NCBI RefSeq assembly: GCF_023091745.1
Contig: NC_068928.1
Span: 12,108,001 to 12,172,000 of the forward strand
Direction of reading: 5' to 3'
Length of the DNA: 64,000 bases
Source of the DNA: Budorcas taxicolor
Lineage: Eukaryota > Chordata > Mammalia > Artiodactyla > Bovidae
The notes below the pieces were generated by a model, which saw nothing but the letters and a program-made list of their open reading frames with translations, was not told the origin of the DNA and did not search any database. The position numbers were made by a program, and so were the translations under genes. Every line of letters starts with the position of its first letter. Within the stretch, counting starts at the first letter, position 1. This document shows, piece by piece, positions 35,191 to 46,195 of this stretch.

Positions 35191-37232
35191 TCAATCGTTC
35201 AGTCGTGTCCGACTCTTTGCGACCCTGTGGACTGCAGCACAGCAGGCTTCCCTGTCCATCACCAACTCCCAGAGCTTGCTCAAACTCATGTCCATCGAGT
35301 CAGTGATGCCATCCAACCGTCTCATCCTCTGTTGTCCCCTTCTCCTGCTGCCTTCAGTCTTTCCCAGGATCAGGGTTTTTTCCAATGTGTCAGCTCTTCC
35401 CATCAGGTGGCCGAAGTACTGGAGTTTCAGCATCAGCATCAGTCCTTCCAATGAATATTCAGGACTGATTTCCTTTAGGATGGACTGGTTGGATCTCCTT
35501 TCAAAAGACTTCTCTAACACCAGAGGTCAAAAGCATCAAACCTTTCTTTATGGTCAAAGCTTTCTTTATGGTCCAACTCTCACATCCATACATAACTACT
35601 GGAAAAACCATAGCTTTCACTAAACAGCCTTTTGTTGGTAAAGTAATGTCTCTGCTTTTTAATATGCTGTCCAGGTTTGTCATAGCTTTTCTTCCAAGGA
35701 GCAAATATCTTTTTTAATTTCATGGCTGCAGTCACCATCTGCAGTGATTTTGGAGCCCAAGAAAATAAAGCCTGTCACTGTTCCCCATCTATTTGCCATG
35801 AAGTGTTAGGACAAGGTGCCATGATCTTAGTTTTCTGAATGTTGAGTTTTAAGCCACCTTTTTCACTCTCCTCTTTCACTTTCATCAAAAGGCACTTTAA
35901 TTCCTCTTCACTTTCAGCCATAAGGATGGTGTCACCTGCATATCTGAAGTTACTGATATTCCTCCCCACAATCTTGATTCCAGCTTGTGCTTCATTCAGT
36001 CCAGCATTTCCCATGATATACTCTGCACATGAGTTAAATAAGCAGGAGGACAATATATAGCCTTGATGTACTCCTTTCCCAATTTTGAACCAGTCCGCTG
36101 TTCCATGTCCAGTCCTAACTGTTGCTTCTTGACTTGCATATAGATTTCTCAGGAGGCAGGTCAGGTGGTCTGGTATTCCCATCTCTTTCAGAATTTTCCA
36201 CAGTTTCTTGTGATCCACACAGTCAAAGGCTTTGGCACAGTCAATAAAGCAGAAATAGATGTTTTTCTGGAATTCTCTTGCTTTTAGGATGATCCAGCAG
36301 ATGCTGGCAACTTGATCTCTGGTTCTTCTGCTTTTTCTAAATCCAGCTGGCATATCTGGAAATTCTCAGTTCACACACTGTTGAAACCTGGCTTGGAGAA
36401 TTTTGAGCATTACTTTCCTAGCATGTGAGCCAAGTACAACTGTGTGGTAGTTTGAGCATTCTTTGGCATTGCCTTTCTTTAGGATTGGAATGAAAACTGA
36501 ACTTTTTCCAGTCCTGTGGCCACTGTTGAGTTTTCCAAATTTGCTGCCATATTGAGTGCAGCACTTTCACAGCATCATCTTTTAGGATTTGAAACAGCTC
36601 AGCTGGAATTCCATCACCTCCACTAGCTTTGTTCATAGTGATCCTTCCTAAGGCCCACTTGACTTCGCATTCCAGGATGTCTGGTTCTACGTGAGTGATC
36701 ACACCACTGTGGTTATCTGGGTCATGAAGATATTTTTTGTACAGTTCTTCTGTGTATTCTTGCCACCTTTTCTTATTATCTTCTGCTTCTGTTAGGTTCA
36801 TACTGTTTCTGTCCTTTACTGTGCCCATCTTTGCATGAAATGATCCCTTGGTATCTAATTTTCTTGAAGAGATCTCTAGTTTTTCCCATTCTATTGTTTT
36901 CCTCTATTTGTCTGCACTGATCCCTTAAGAATGTTTTCTTATCTCTCCTTGCTATTCTTTGGAATTCAGATGGAAATATCTTTCCTTTTCTCCTTTGCCT
37001 TTCACTTCTCTTCTTTTCTCAGCTACTTTTAAGGACTCCTCAGACAACCATTTGCCTTTCTGCATTTCTTCTTCTTGGGGATGGTTTTGATCACTGCCTT
37101 CTACAATGTTACGAACCTTCGTGCATAGTTCTTTAGGCACTCTATCAGATCTAATCCCTTGAATCTATTTGTCACTTCCATTGTATAATCGTAAGGGGTC
37201 ATACCTGAATGGTCCAGTGGTTTTCCCTAATA
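35191..37232 (-). mobile_element. BovB LINE, 5'-truncated, copy 5
   Basis: About 2.0 kb antisense BovB reaching from the 3' end up into the endonuclease-RT linker. The flanks aatctttact / aatcttaact (35181-35190, 37233-37242) look like a 10-bp target duplication with one mismatch. RT remnants are at 35775-36353 (AFDCVDH, RYAGD in place of RYADD) and 36418-36828. The catalytic Asp change plus stops make it dead. It is more diverged than the 44-49 kb copies. Confidence 0.93.
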
Positions 37233-37346
37233 AATCTTAACTTACTGAACCTCAAATACACTGTTTCATACAACTCTCATCTTTTAGGTACTGTAATGAA
37301 TACATTTTCAACATCTGTTTAAGATATTAAGCACTTCAAAAGAGGA

Positions 37347-37480
37347 TGAGAGGACTTCCATGGTGGTGCAGTGGATAGGAATCCATCTGCGAATACAAGG
37401 GACATGGGTTTAATTCCTGGTCTGGGAACATTTCACATGCTGCAGAGCAACTAAGCCTGAGTGCCATAACTAAAACAGGC
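37347..37480 (+). mobile_element. CHR-2-type SINE
   Basis: aggacttccatggtggtgcagtgg head, then attcctggtctgggaacatttcacatgctg. Confidence 0.8.
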
Positions 37481-37484
37481 AAAA

Positions 37485-37740
37485 CTAATCTACAGGCAAA
37501 CTCATCTACAGTGGAAAATAAGATAACAACAGTGGCTGTTTCACAGATGGGATGGAGGAAAAATTGAGAACAGCCATGAGGGAAATTTCTTGAATGATAA
37601 TCATGGTCTATATCTTGACAGACATTTGGGCTGCCATGTACTTATCAAAGCTCAGGAAGTTTACATATTAAGATCTGTGTATTAAACTGTGGGTAAACTT
37701 TACATTAAAAACTAATCAAATATTCAACTTTAATGATAAG
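37485..37740 (+). repeat. L1M 3' UTR fragment
   Basis: gatgggatggaggaaaaattgag, tcttgaatgataatcatggtctatatc, and aaactgtgggtaaactttacatt at the end. Confidence 0.6.
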
Positions 37741-38039
37741 CCATGCAAAAGTAGTTAGGGGAAACCATGCTGATTTTGCAATTTACTTTGAAATGCACCC
37801 AATAAGATCTATAGGTAGAAAGAAAATTAAGCAAATACAGTAAACATTTTCATGGTATAATCGAGGTGGTAAGTATATATATTTTCCGTAAAACTGGTTC
37901 AACTTTGCTCTATATTCAGACTTTTTGAAGTTCTTACAATGGTACAAAGCTCATTTTGTAAGTTTTACCTTGCAAAACTATAGCCCAGCACCACCTCTGA
38001 GATACCCAGCATTTTTTACCTCTCACCAAGCTCCATCAA

Positions 38040-38440
38040 AGTGACTCCCTGCTATTTTTAAATATAGAAAACAGAATCCTATATGAGAGAGTACTGCCTT
38101 TAAATGCCCCTTACTCAAATGCCCACAAGACTTAATCCTCCGCACTTCTGCTCTGCAAATCACTGAGAGAGGCTTTCCAAGACTACCTTACATAATACAG
38201 CAACCCACAACATCAACCACCCCACTATAACACCTGGTATGTGTTTACCTATATCAAAGCATGGTACATGTTTTAATATCATCTTCCCCACTCTTCAATC
38301 CACCTACCTAGAATAGATATTCCATAAGAATAATGGTTTTGTTTAGCTCATTGTTGTTTTCCCAGCACCTTGAACAAGGTCTGGCATACAAAAGACAATC
38401 AATAAATCTTTGCTGAGTGAATGAATTAATGAATGAACGA
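38040..38440 (+). repeat. L2 LINE 3' end
   Basis: Ends with the hallmark L2 terminus: ttttcccagcaccttgaacaaggtctggcat, caatcaataaatctttgctgagtg and aatga repeats. Confidence 0.8.
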
Positions 38441-39115
38441 GGCAAGTATAAATGGCATGACCATATAAGAATGCAATTTGGCAAATCTACCAAGAGCCTT
38501 AGTATACCTTTTATTGATCTCTCTAAATTACATAATCATAAAGATATTTTTCTCAATATTCTTAAGAAGAAAAAAACTTAAGAAATCTCAATGTCCAACT
38601 ATAAAGAACATTTCCACCTCAGAACCTCTGACTTTACTATTTGCTGTTCCAATCATACTGTGGCTAAATTTAATTACTTTCATGCCACTTCCTTATTATA
38701 ATCTCTTTCTTCTTCATATTACAATTTATCTTTATTTTTATTTAAATCCAGTTCTTCTACTAGCTCCATTAGAGAAAAGACCCTATTTTGCTCAAAATAC
38801 ATACTTTATTACAGGCTTGTGTTGAATAAATGAACACTTTTTAAGTTCTCATATCTCAGTGTACCCAGTCAATCTATGTGTAAGACTGGCTGAAAATATA
38901 TATAGAATACAAGCAAGATATTTTAAAATAACTGAAATACATAAAATAAATAACTAAGATAACAAGAGCTAAAAGAATTACGGGAGTTCAAGGAAAAGTA
39001 CAGAACTACTGGGTTTTTTTTGTTTTTTGTTTTTTTTTTTCATATAAATCCCATAAATCTGTTTGGTCTTTAGTCCATGTACTGCTGATTTTTCTAATTA
39101 ACTTACATTACCATA
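38441..39115. other. AT-rich intron, possibly L2/MIR remnants
   Basis: A weak L2-like end near 38760-38835 (tgttgaataaatgaac) is the only hint. The 115-codon hydrophobic ORF at 38478-38825 lies over it and has no family features. A T-rich run is at 39013-39041. Confidence 0.4.
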
Positions 39116-39119
39116 TGTA

Positions 39120-39312
39120 AAATAGACAGAATTTGCTGTATGACTCAGGGAACTCAAATAGGTGCTCTGTAACAACCTAGAGGGGTAAGATGGAAGGGAG
39201 GGAACATATGTATACCTATGACTGATTCATGTTAATGTTTGACAGAAAATAACAATTCTGTAAAACAGTTATCCTTCAAATAAAAAATAATTTTTTTAAA
39301 TTTTTTAAAGAA
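39120..39312 (+). repeat. Ruminant L1 3' end
   Basis: tgactcagggaactcaaataggtgctctgtaacaacc, then a 3' end with ataaaaaataattttttt. Confidence 0.7.
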
Positions 39313-39318
39313 TTTTAA

Positions 39319-39456
39319 AGGAATTCCCTGGCAGCCCAGTGGTTAGAACTCTGTGCTCTCACTGCCAAGGGCCACATTCAAACCTTGACTGGGGAACTAA
39401 GATCCCACAAGCCACGCACCATGGCCAAAAGAAAATAAAATAAATTTTTTAAAAAA
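39319..39456 (+). mobile_element. CHR-2-type SINE
   Basis: ggaattccctggcagcccagtgg head, ggggaactaagatcccacaagcc, A-rich tail. Confidence 0.87.
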
Positions 39457-39785
39457 GAATTTTAAGCAAGAGCACCGATATTTACATAACCAAAAAGAGG
39501 TAATGACATTGCTGGGCATGAGTAGGAAAGGGACCTATTTATCCAGACCAACAACATAAATAATCATTCTTTCTCATGTTACATCAGATGTGTTGACAGA
39601 AGGCGCCGGACAGCTTGGGAAAGCTATGAATACTGGTGTTTTCCTACAGGCATCTCATACACAAAGTCGCAGGGACTGGGCAGGAGAGATGCTACTTCTG
39701 CACAGTTTTGAGCTAACTCTACTTAGCTAGATTCTGAGATACCATCTAAGCCTCAACTGCATTTGTGCATTTCATAAAAAAAAAA

Positions 39786-40118
39786 AACAGTCAATTCTAA
39801 AGGAAATCAACCCTGAATATTCATTGGTAGGACTGTTGCTGAAGATGAAGCTCCAGTACTTTGGCCACCTGATGCAAAGACCCAATTCACTGGAAAAGAT
39901 CTGACTCACTGGAAAAGATCCTAATGCTGGGAAAGACTGAATGCAAAAGGAGAAGAGAGTGTCAGAGGAGGAGAAGGTTAGAAAGTATCACTAACTCAAT
40001 GGACATGAATTTGAGCAAACTCTGGGAGACAGCATTGGACAGAGGAGCCTGGCCTGCTACAGCCCATGTGATCACAAAGAGTCACACATGACTTAGTGAA
40101 TGAACAACAACAACGAAC
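39786..40118 (+). mobile_element. BovB LINE 3' end, short copy
   Basis: About 330 bp BovB 3' terminus with a small internal tandem duplication (ctggaaaagatc, around 39890-39925). The flanks ttcataaaa at 39771-39779 and 40119-40127 are a candidate 9-bp target duplication. Confidence 0.9.
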
Positions 40119-40580
40119 TTCATAAAAGAATTTTTTTTTTAATGTTTAGCCAAGATGTTTATTTTCTTAATCTGAGACTCAGAGGTAGGACAATTATATA
40201 AAATCAACCTTGGGCACAAACTTGAAGCAAAAACTGAGCTGAAATTCAGACAAGGATTGACTTTTTGCCCACCCTCACTTAACTCAAAAGCAAATACGCT
40301 TTGTGGTCTCAAAGGTCCCTTAGAACCAGGTTTATTTCTAGACTGACCAACATAAGCTCCTCATCTATACATGGTAACACTTAAATGATAACTGAATGGC
40401 TAACTAATGATAAGTTTCAGAAGGGTTTAGTTAGAGTAATGGGTAACTCACACTAGTCTATAAAGGATGAACATATGAAGGTACATCATAACCGTTTACA
40501 CTGAAAACTAACACTAAGCTGCCCTACCACTTGCATGGCACATCTTCTGCTACCGCAGAGAGGAAACAGAGCCCTTAGAG
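40117..40580. other. Intron, nothing recognised
   Basis: No family or gene feature seen other than a T-run at 40130-40140. Confidence 0.5.
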
Positions 40581-40584
40581 AGTG

Positions 40585-40765
40585 GGCTTTGAATATGAAG
40601 TCAGACAGAGCTGGGTTTGCATTCCAATTCCTCCTCTTTTAAGTAGTGTGACCTTACCACCTATAAAATAGGATAACTTCTCCCTCACAGTATACAGCAC
40701 ATGAGACAATGTGTATATAAAGCTCTCTGAACACAGTAAGAGCTCCATCAGTGCAACAGAAGGAG
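40585..40765 (+). repeat. MIR SINE
   Basis: tcagacagagctgggtttgcattcc, then gtgtgaccttaccacctataaaatagg and ctctgaacacagtaagagctcc, the MIR order. Confidence 0.8.
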
Positions 40766-41203
40766 CTTATTTTTTCCAAACTGCCTCCTAATTCTTGAAC
40801 CAGTCCTCATGGGGGTTATACTACTACAATAGTAACAACTGACAGTCAATGAAAATTCCACAAAGAAAAGATTATTTAGTTCTCTCAAAATACAATCTGG
40901 GCATAAGAATTACTTTAAAGAAGTAATTAAAATTACTCAGAAGACCTTTAAGTTATTCAGAGCTAGACATAAGTCAACTATTAAAAGCGATACCTCTAAT
41001 TATAACCAAACCAAGTGGGCAGCCTGAGTACCACCAAAGGAATGTGCTCCATCTGGTCAACACCCCTAATCCCACAAGGCCCAACCCTGTTAAAGCTCGA
41101 GCTTCCTCTTTGCCTTCAACTCTGTCAACAAACAGTAAAGAATCAAAATGGTGGTGACCGAAATGGGAAGGGAATCCAAGAAAGAAGATATATATATACA
41201 TTT

Positions 41204-41292
41204 ATATACATATAGCTGATTCATTCTGCTGTGCAGTAGAGACTAACACAGCATTATAAAGCAATTATACTCCAATCACTCCATCACTAAAA
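41204..41292 (+). repeat. Ruminant L1 3' terminus
   Basis: tagctgattcattctgctgtgcagtagagactaacacagc and gcaattatactccaatc, the known ruminant L1 end. Confidence 0.75.
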
Positions 41293-41662
41293 ACTAAAAT
41301 TTAGTCTCCATTAGTCAAAATTAGTCTCCATTAATAAGAAAAGGTTACATTTACAAAATCCTCTCCTCTGAACACAATCTAGAATTATTTCTCTTGTTAG
41401 GAAAAAGCAAACAAACAAAACACCGTTTCATTTTAGGTCCTGTGTCTATGCCTTTGGCATGATACTTCAATTACAAACAATATCGCAAAGTCTTGAAAAA
41501 ATGTCAACCTCACATCCCCAAAGGCAAAAAAACAAGTTCACTCAATCCATGACATACAAACAGGATTCTTCTATCTCTGCAAAATAAAACCAATCTTTAA
41601 GAAATATAAAGCCTCAAACCCTAAACATTTACTACTATGATATGTAATTATTATAAGATTAG

Positions 41663-41697
<35 letters not shown>

Positions 41698-41903
41698 GTA
41701 GCTCAGTCGTATCCGACTCTTTGCAACCCCATGGACTAAACAGCCTGCCAGGCTCCTCCGTCCATGGATTTCTCCAAGCAAGCATACAGGAGTGGGTTGC
41801 CATTCCCTTCTCCAAGGGATCTTCCCAACCCAGGGATCAAACCTGGGTCTCCTGCATTACAGGCAGATTCTTTACCAACTGAGTCACTAGGGAAGCCCCC
41901 TAT
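41663..41903 (-). mobile_element. Bov-tA SINE with (TG)n tail
   Basis: Antisense Bov-tA, head at the right (actgagtcactagggaagcccc). The flanks taagattag at 41654-41662 and 41904-41912 place the (TG)n run at 41668-41693 inside the insertion, so the microsatellite is the expanded SINE tail. Confidence 0.9.
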
Positions 41904-41912
41904 TAAGATTAG

Positions 41913-43020
41913 CGGGAACTATAACATGATTTACAGAATATAAGAATAAATAATATTTTTACTTAAAATGTTTAAGAATTATGAAGATCAATATATTCAT
42001 TATTCAATAATCCTTAAGCCAAATTCTGTAGAACATCTAGCATTTCATTAAATTTGAGGCAATGTATATTTGCTTATAAATCTTCTAGGAAGTAACCATA
42101 AGAACTCAAAAGAACCGAAAAGGGAAGAAAAAAAATTCTAGTTGAACCACCCATGCAAAATAGGCTTCAAACAATGTAGTCAATGCGTTTACTAAAGGCA
42201 CAAATATTGGCCCCAGGTCTCCAACTGCAAAAAAAAAGAAAAAAAAAAAAAAACTACACAATAGATGTCCCACCTGCCAACTAGGCCTTCCACCCCAATC
42301 TACAGGAGAGACATGATACCTAGGCCATGCCAAACACCAGAATATAACTAAGTATAAGCCAAAGTATGTAGTCCCAACTACACTTCACTGAGCTGTGATC
42401 CCACCAAGCCTCTTCCTCTTCTGGTACATTTACTTCCTGTCATCCCAGAGAAGCACATGTAGGACTGAAGACGGAAACTGGGACCACTGCTAGGCAATTT
42501 ACAACATTTATCGAAACTGTGATTTATCCTAAACTGATACACAGACACAAAATGACCTTAGTTCAAGCTCATGTATACATCATTTCTAATATCAGAAAAG
42601 GCGAGGGGAGGGTGCACTCAAGTGTTTCCAATAATTGGAAACAAGTTATGGAAATTAAGGAAAGTCCAAATAAGAGCATTATATGTGGCTATATATCTCA
42701 TAGAGAAGCTCTTGGAATACTAATTCATAAGTAAAAAATAGCAAAGTACAGACAGTTGTACAGTATGTTCCCTTCTGTTAAGGAAGGGCAGGGTGGGAGA
42801 AATATACATGTTCTTATTTGCCAAAAAAATCAGGATACATAAGAAACTAGAAATCCTAGGGAACTAGAAACTACTCAAGATAAAGGAAACTGAGGAAAAC
42901 AGTGGTAGGGAGTTTTGTTACCCACTTACACCTCTTGAATTTTGTACCATGTGGATGTTTTAACTGACTCAAAACATTTTTTTTAATAATCGCTAATTTT
43001 TTAAGCCTTCTATAAGCTTC
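41913..43020. other. Intron, nothing recognised
   Basis: About 1.1 kb without a recognised family. It holds an A-rich run at about 42229-42252 (a possible eroded retroposon tail). Confidence 0.5.
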
Positions 43021-43023
43021 TTT

Positions 43024-43150
43024 GTTGTTGTTTAATCACTAAGTCATGTCTAACTCTGCAACTCCACAGACTGTAGCGTGCCACGCTCCTCTGTCCAAGG
43101 GATTTTCCAGGCAAGATCCCCCGGAGGAGGTTGCCATTTCCTTTTCCAGG
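43024..43150 (-). mobile_element. Bov-A monomer SINE
   Basis: Antisense Bov-A with a gttgttgttt tail at the left. It ends about 310 bp before BCAS3 exon 43464-43570. Confidence 0.87.
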
Positions 43151-43463
43151 GCTTAGCCTCTTTACTCTTTTGTAAAAATTTCAGGAAAAGAGAACAATAA
43201 TACTCGTAGGGTTACCATGATGAGACGTGAGATCTTCCATGTAAAGTGATCCCCACAATCGCTGGCCTACTTTACAAACCATTTACCGCATGCTTCAGTT
43301 CCCACTTGCCCTTTACTCCTTGGGCCTCCTATGGGGTTCAACACAAAGCAGTCTCTGAGCAACTGCTTGCAAAATAAATGGAGGAGTCCTTAGAGAAAAT
43401 ATGGTCACCAGCTAGCATGCTGCCAAGTTTTCTATTTCACGGAGTCAGCATCTTCATACTTAC

Positions 43464-43570
43464 AGGGATGCTCCAGACCTGCATTCCATCACTGTAGCCA
43501 ATCATAATCAGCAAAGGCGGCTCGTTCCCCGTGCTATGAATTTCATGAAATTCCAGATTTCTTGATGTAT
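43464..43570 (-). CDS. BCAS3: BCAS3 internal exon (about residues 72-107)
   Basis: Reverse-strand exon of 107 bp between an acceptor ending tctaatgcag and a consensus donor gtaagt. It contributes the last two bases of a split Asp codon and then 35 codons, beginning TSRNLEFHEIHSTG and ending GMQVWSIP. It ends exactly at a codon boundary. The segment matches BCAS3 and contains the start of the propeller region; the GYSDG and QVW patterns are typical of WD-type blades. No stop or frameshift is present. It sits 20,179 bp downstream (in transcript direction) of the exon at 63750-63825 and 27,019 bp upstream of the one at 16363-16444. A 2-kb inverted pair of BovB elements begins about 0.5 kb upstream of it in the intron. 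Confidence 0.94.
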
Positions 43571-43692
43571 CTGCATTAGAATTAAATAACAGAAGAGGAA
43601 ATTTAAGACACAATCAATCAACAAAAACGACACTCCTTTAATGCATAACGACTGCTTCAATTATCTTGCAATAAAAAGTTCAGAAGTTTTGG

Positions 43693-43933
43693 GACTTCCC
43701 TGGTGGTCCAGTGGTTAACAATCTGCCCTGCAATGCAGGAGACATGGGTTCAATCCCTGGTCAGGGACCTAAGATCCCACATGCTACGGGGGCAACCAAG
43801 CCTGAGCACCACAACTACTGAGGCCAAGCACCACAAGTAGAGAGTCCGACGCAATGAAAGGCCCCACAGGACGCAGTGAAGATCCCGGGTGCCACAACTA
43901 AGATCTGATCCAACCAAATAGTTTCTTTAAAAA
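43693..43933 (+). mobile_element. CHR-2-type SINE, full body
   Basis: Head gacttccctggtggtccagtgg. The long body has gcaccacaactactgagg and ends at ttctttaaaaa. A perfect 14-bp target duplication, ttcagaagttttgg, lies at 43679-43692 and 43934-43947. Confidence 0.93.
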
Positions 43934-43999
43934 TTCAGAAGTTTTGGAAAACATTTAAAGGAAAGTGAAAAGAAAGCTGAAATCACAAAACTAGTAGTT

Positions 44000-46184
44000 T
44001 TTTTTTGTTTGTCGTCGTTTCGTTGCTAAGTCGTTTCTGACTCTTTTGTGACCCCTCATGACATTGTGCAGGAGACAGGGATCAAGACCATCCCCATGGA
44101 AAAGAAATGCAAAAAAGCAAAATGGCTGTCTGGGGAAGCCTTACAAATAGCTGTGAAAAGAAGAGAAGCGAAAAGCACGGGAGAAAAGGAAAGATATAAG
44201 CATCTGAATGCAGAGTCCCAAAGAATAGCAAGAAGAGATATGAAAGGATTTCTCAGCAATCAATGCAAAGAAATAGAGGAAAAGAACAGAATGGGAAAGA
44301 ATAGAGATCTCTTCAAGAAAATTAGAGATACCAAGGGAACATTTCATGCAAAGATGGGCTCGATAAAGGACAGAAATGGTATGGACCTAACAGAGGCAGA
44401 AGATATTAAGAAGAGATGGCAAGAATACACAGAAGAACTATACAAAAAAGAGCTTCACTACCAAGATAATCACGATGGTGTGATCACTCACCTATGACCA
44501 GACACTCTGGAATGTGAAGTCAAGTGGGCCTTAGAAAGCATCACTGCGAACAAAGCTAGTGGAGGTGATAGAATTCCAGTCGAGCTATTTCAAATCCTGA
44601 AAGATGATGCTGTGAAAGTGCTGCACTCAATATGCCGGCAAATTTGGAAAACTCATCAGTGGCCACAGGACTGGAAAAGGTCAGTTTTCCTTCCAATTCC
44701 AAAGAAAGGCAAAGAATGCTGAAACTACCACACAATTGCACTCATCTCCCACGCTAGTAAAGTTAATGGTCAAAATTCTCCAAGCCAGGCTTCAGCAATA
44801 CATGAACCATGACTTCCAGATATTCAAGCTGGTTTTAGAAAAGGCAGAGGAACCAGAGATCAAATTGCCAACATCTGCTGGATCATGGAAAAAGCAACAG
44901 AGTTCCAGGAAAACATCTATTTCTGTTTTATCGACTATGCCAAACCCTTTGACTGTGTGGATCACAAGAAACTGTGGAAGATTCTGAAAGAGATGGGAAT
45001 ACCAGACCACCTGACCTGCCTCTTGAGAAACCTATACGCAGGTCAGGAAGCAACAGTTAGAACTGGACATGGAACAACAGACTGGTTCCAAATAGGAAAA
45101 GGAGTATGTCAAGGCTGTATATTGTCACCCTGCTTATTTAACTTCTGTGCAGAGTCCATCATGAGAAACGCTGGGCTGGAAGAAACGCAAGCTGGAATCA
45201 AGATTGCTGGGAGAGATATCAATAATTTCAGATATGCTGATGACACCACCCTTATGGCAGAATGTGAAGAAGAACTAAAGAGCCTCTTGATGAAAGTGAA
45301 AGAGGAGAGCGAAAAGTTGGCTTAAAGCTCAACATTCAGAAAACGAAGATCATGGCATCTGGTCCCATCACTTCATGGCAAATAGATGGGGAAACAGTGG
45401 AAACACTGTCAGATTTATTTTGGGGGGCTCCAAAATCACTGCAGATGGTGACTGCAGCAATGAGATTAAAACATGCTTACTCCTTGGAAGGAAAGTTATG
45501 ACCAACCTAGATAGCATATTTAAAGGCAGACACATTACTTTGCCAACAAAGGTCCATCTAGGCAAGGCTATGGTTTTTCCAGGGGTCATGTATGGATGTG
45601 AGACTTGGAGTGTGAAGAAAGATGAGCACCGAAGAACTGATGCTTTTGAACTGTGGCGTTGCAGAAGACTCTTGAGAGTCCCTTGGACTGCAAGGAGATC
45701 CAACCAGTCCATTCCAAAGGAGATCGGTCCTGGGTGTTCTCTGGAAGGAATGATGCTAAAGCTCAAACTCCAGTACTCTGGCCACCTCATGTGAAGAGTT
45801 GACTCATTGGAAAAGACTCTGATGCTGGGGGGGATAGGGGGCAAGAGGAGAAGGGGACGACAGAGGATGAGATGGTTGGATGGCATCACTGACTCGGTGG
45901 ACGTGAGTTTGAGTGAACTCTGGGATTTGGTGATGGACAGGCAGGCCTGGCGTGCTGCAATTCACGGGGTCGCAAAGAGTCGGACACGACTGAGCGACTG
46001 AACTGAACTGAACTGGGCTATTGTGTAGCCAGCCAGGATCTTCTGTCTACAGGATTTTCCAGGCAGGAAAACTGGAGTGGGCTGCCATTTCCTTCTCCAG
46101 GGTATCTTCCTGGATCAGAGACAGAACCAGCATCTACAGTACCTGCAGGCAGATTCTTTACCACTGAGCCACCAGGGAACAGTA
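44000..46184 (-). mobile_element. Bov-tA SINE split by BovB copy 6
   Basis: The antisense SINE tail (gttgctaagtcgtttctgactc) ends near 44060. Its remainder, from gtgtagccagccagg to the head ctgagccaccagggaac, resumes at about 46020. A candidate target duplication is gacattgtg / gctattgtg, with two mismatches. This shows the BovB is the younger element. Confidence 0.82.
44064..46016 (+). mobile_element. BovB LINE, 5'-truncated, copy 6 (left palindrome arm)
   Basis: Plus-strand BovB from the endonuclease-RT linker to the 3' gaact tail. Frame remnants are at 44048-44497 (linker and RT start) and 44885-45325 (motif A altered to KPFDCVDH, GVCQGC, FRYADD). The latter ends early because a one-base deletion in an A-run after EESEK causes a shift. 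It lies tail-to-tail with copy 7, 181 bp apart. Positions 45044-45374 are base-for-base identical to the reverse complement of 46836-47166. Confidence 0.93.
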
Positions 46185-46195
46185 TAATTAGCACA

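Larger units (their letters stand above)
16445..43463 (-). other. BCAS3: BCAS3 intron, 27.0 kb
   Basis: Defined by the donor at 43458-43463 (gtaagt) and the pyrimidine-rich acceptor just above 16444. It is phase 0. It carries a 2-kb BovB at 35.2-37.2 kb, several short BovB 3' ends, L1M pieces, two MER5A copies, L2, MIR and SINEs. The parts with fewest recognisable repeats are 17440-18376, 18483-20650, 26780-28400 and 41913-43020. Confidence 0.9.

Noticed and set aside
38478..38825. 115-codon hydrophobic ORF as a membrane protein
   Set aside because: It overlaps AT-rich, probably L2-derived sequence and has no family features.
44000..44068. 5' inversion of BovB copy 6 by twin priming
   Set aside because: The antisense piece to its left is the tail of a Bov-tA whose remainder lies to the right of the BovB, so this is a nested insertion.
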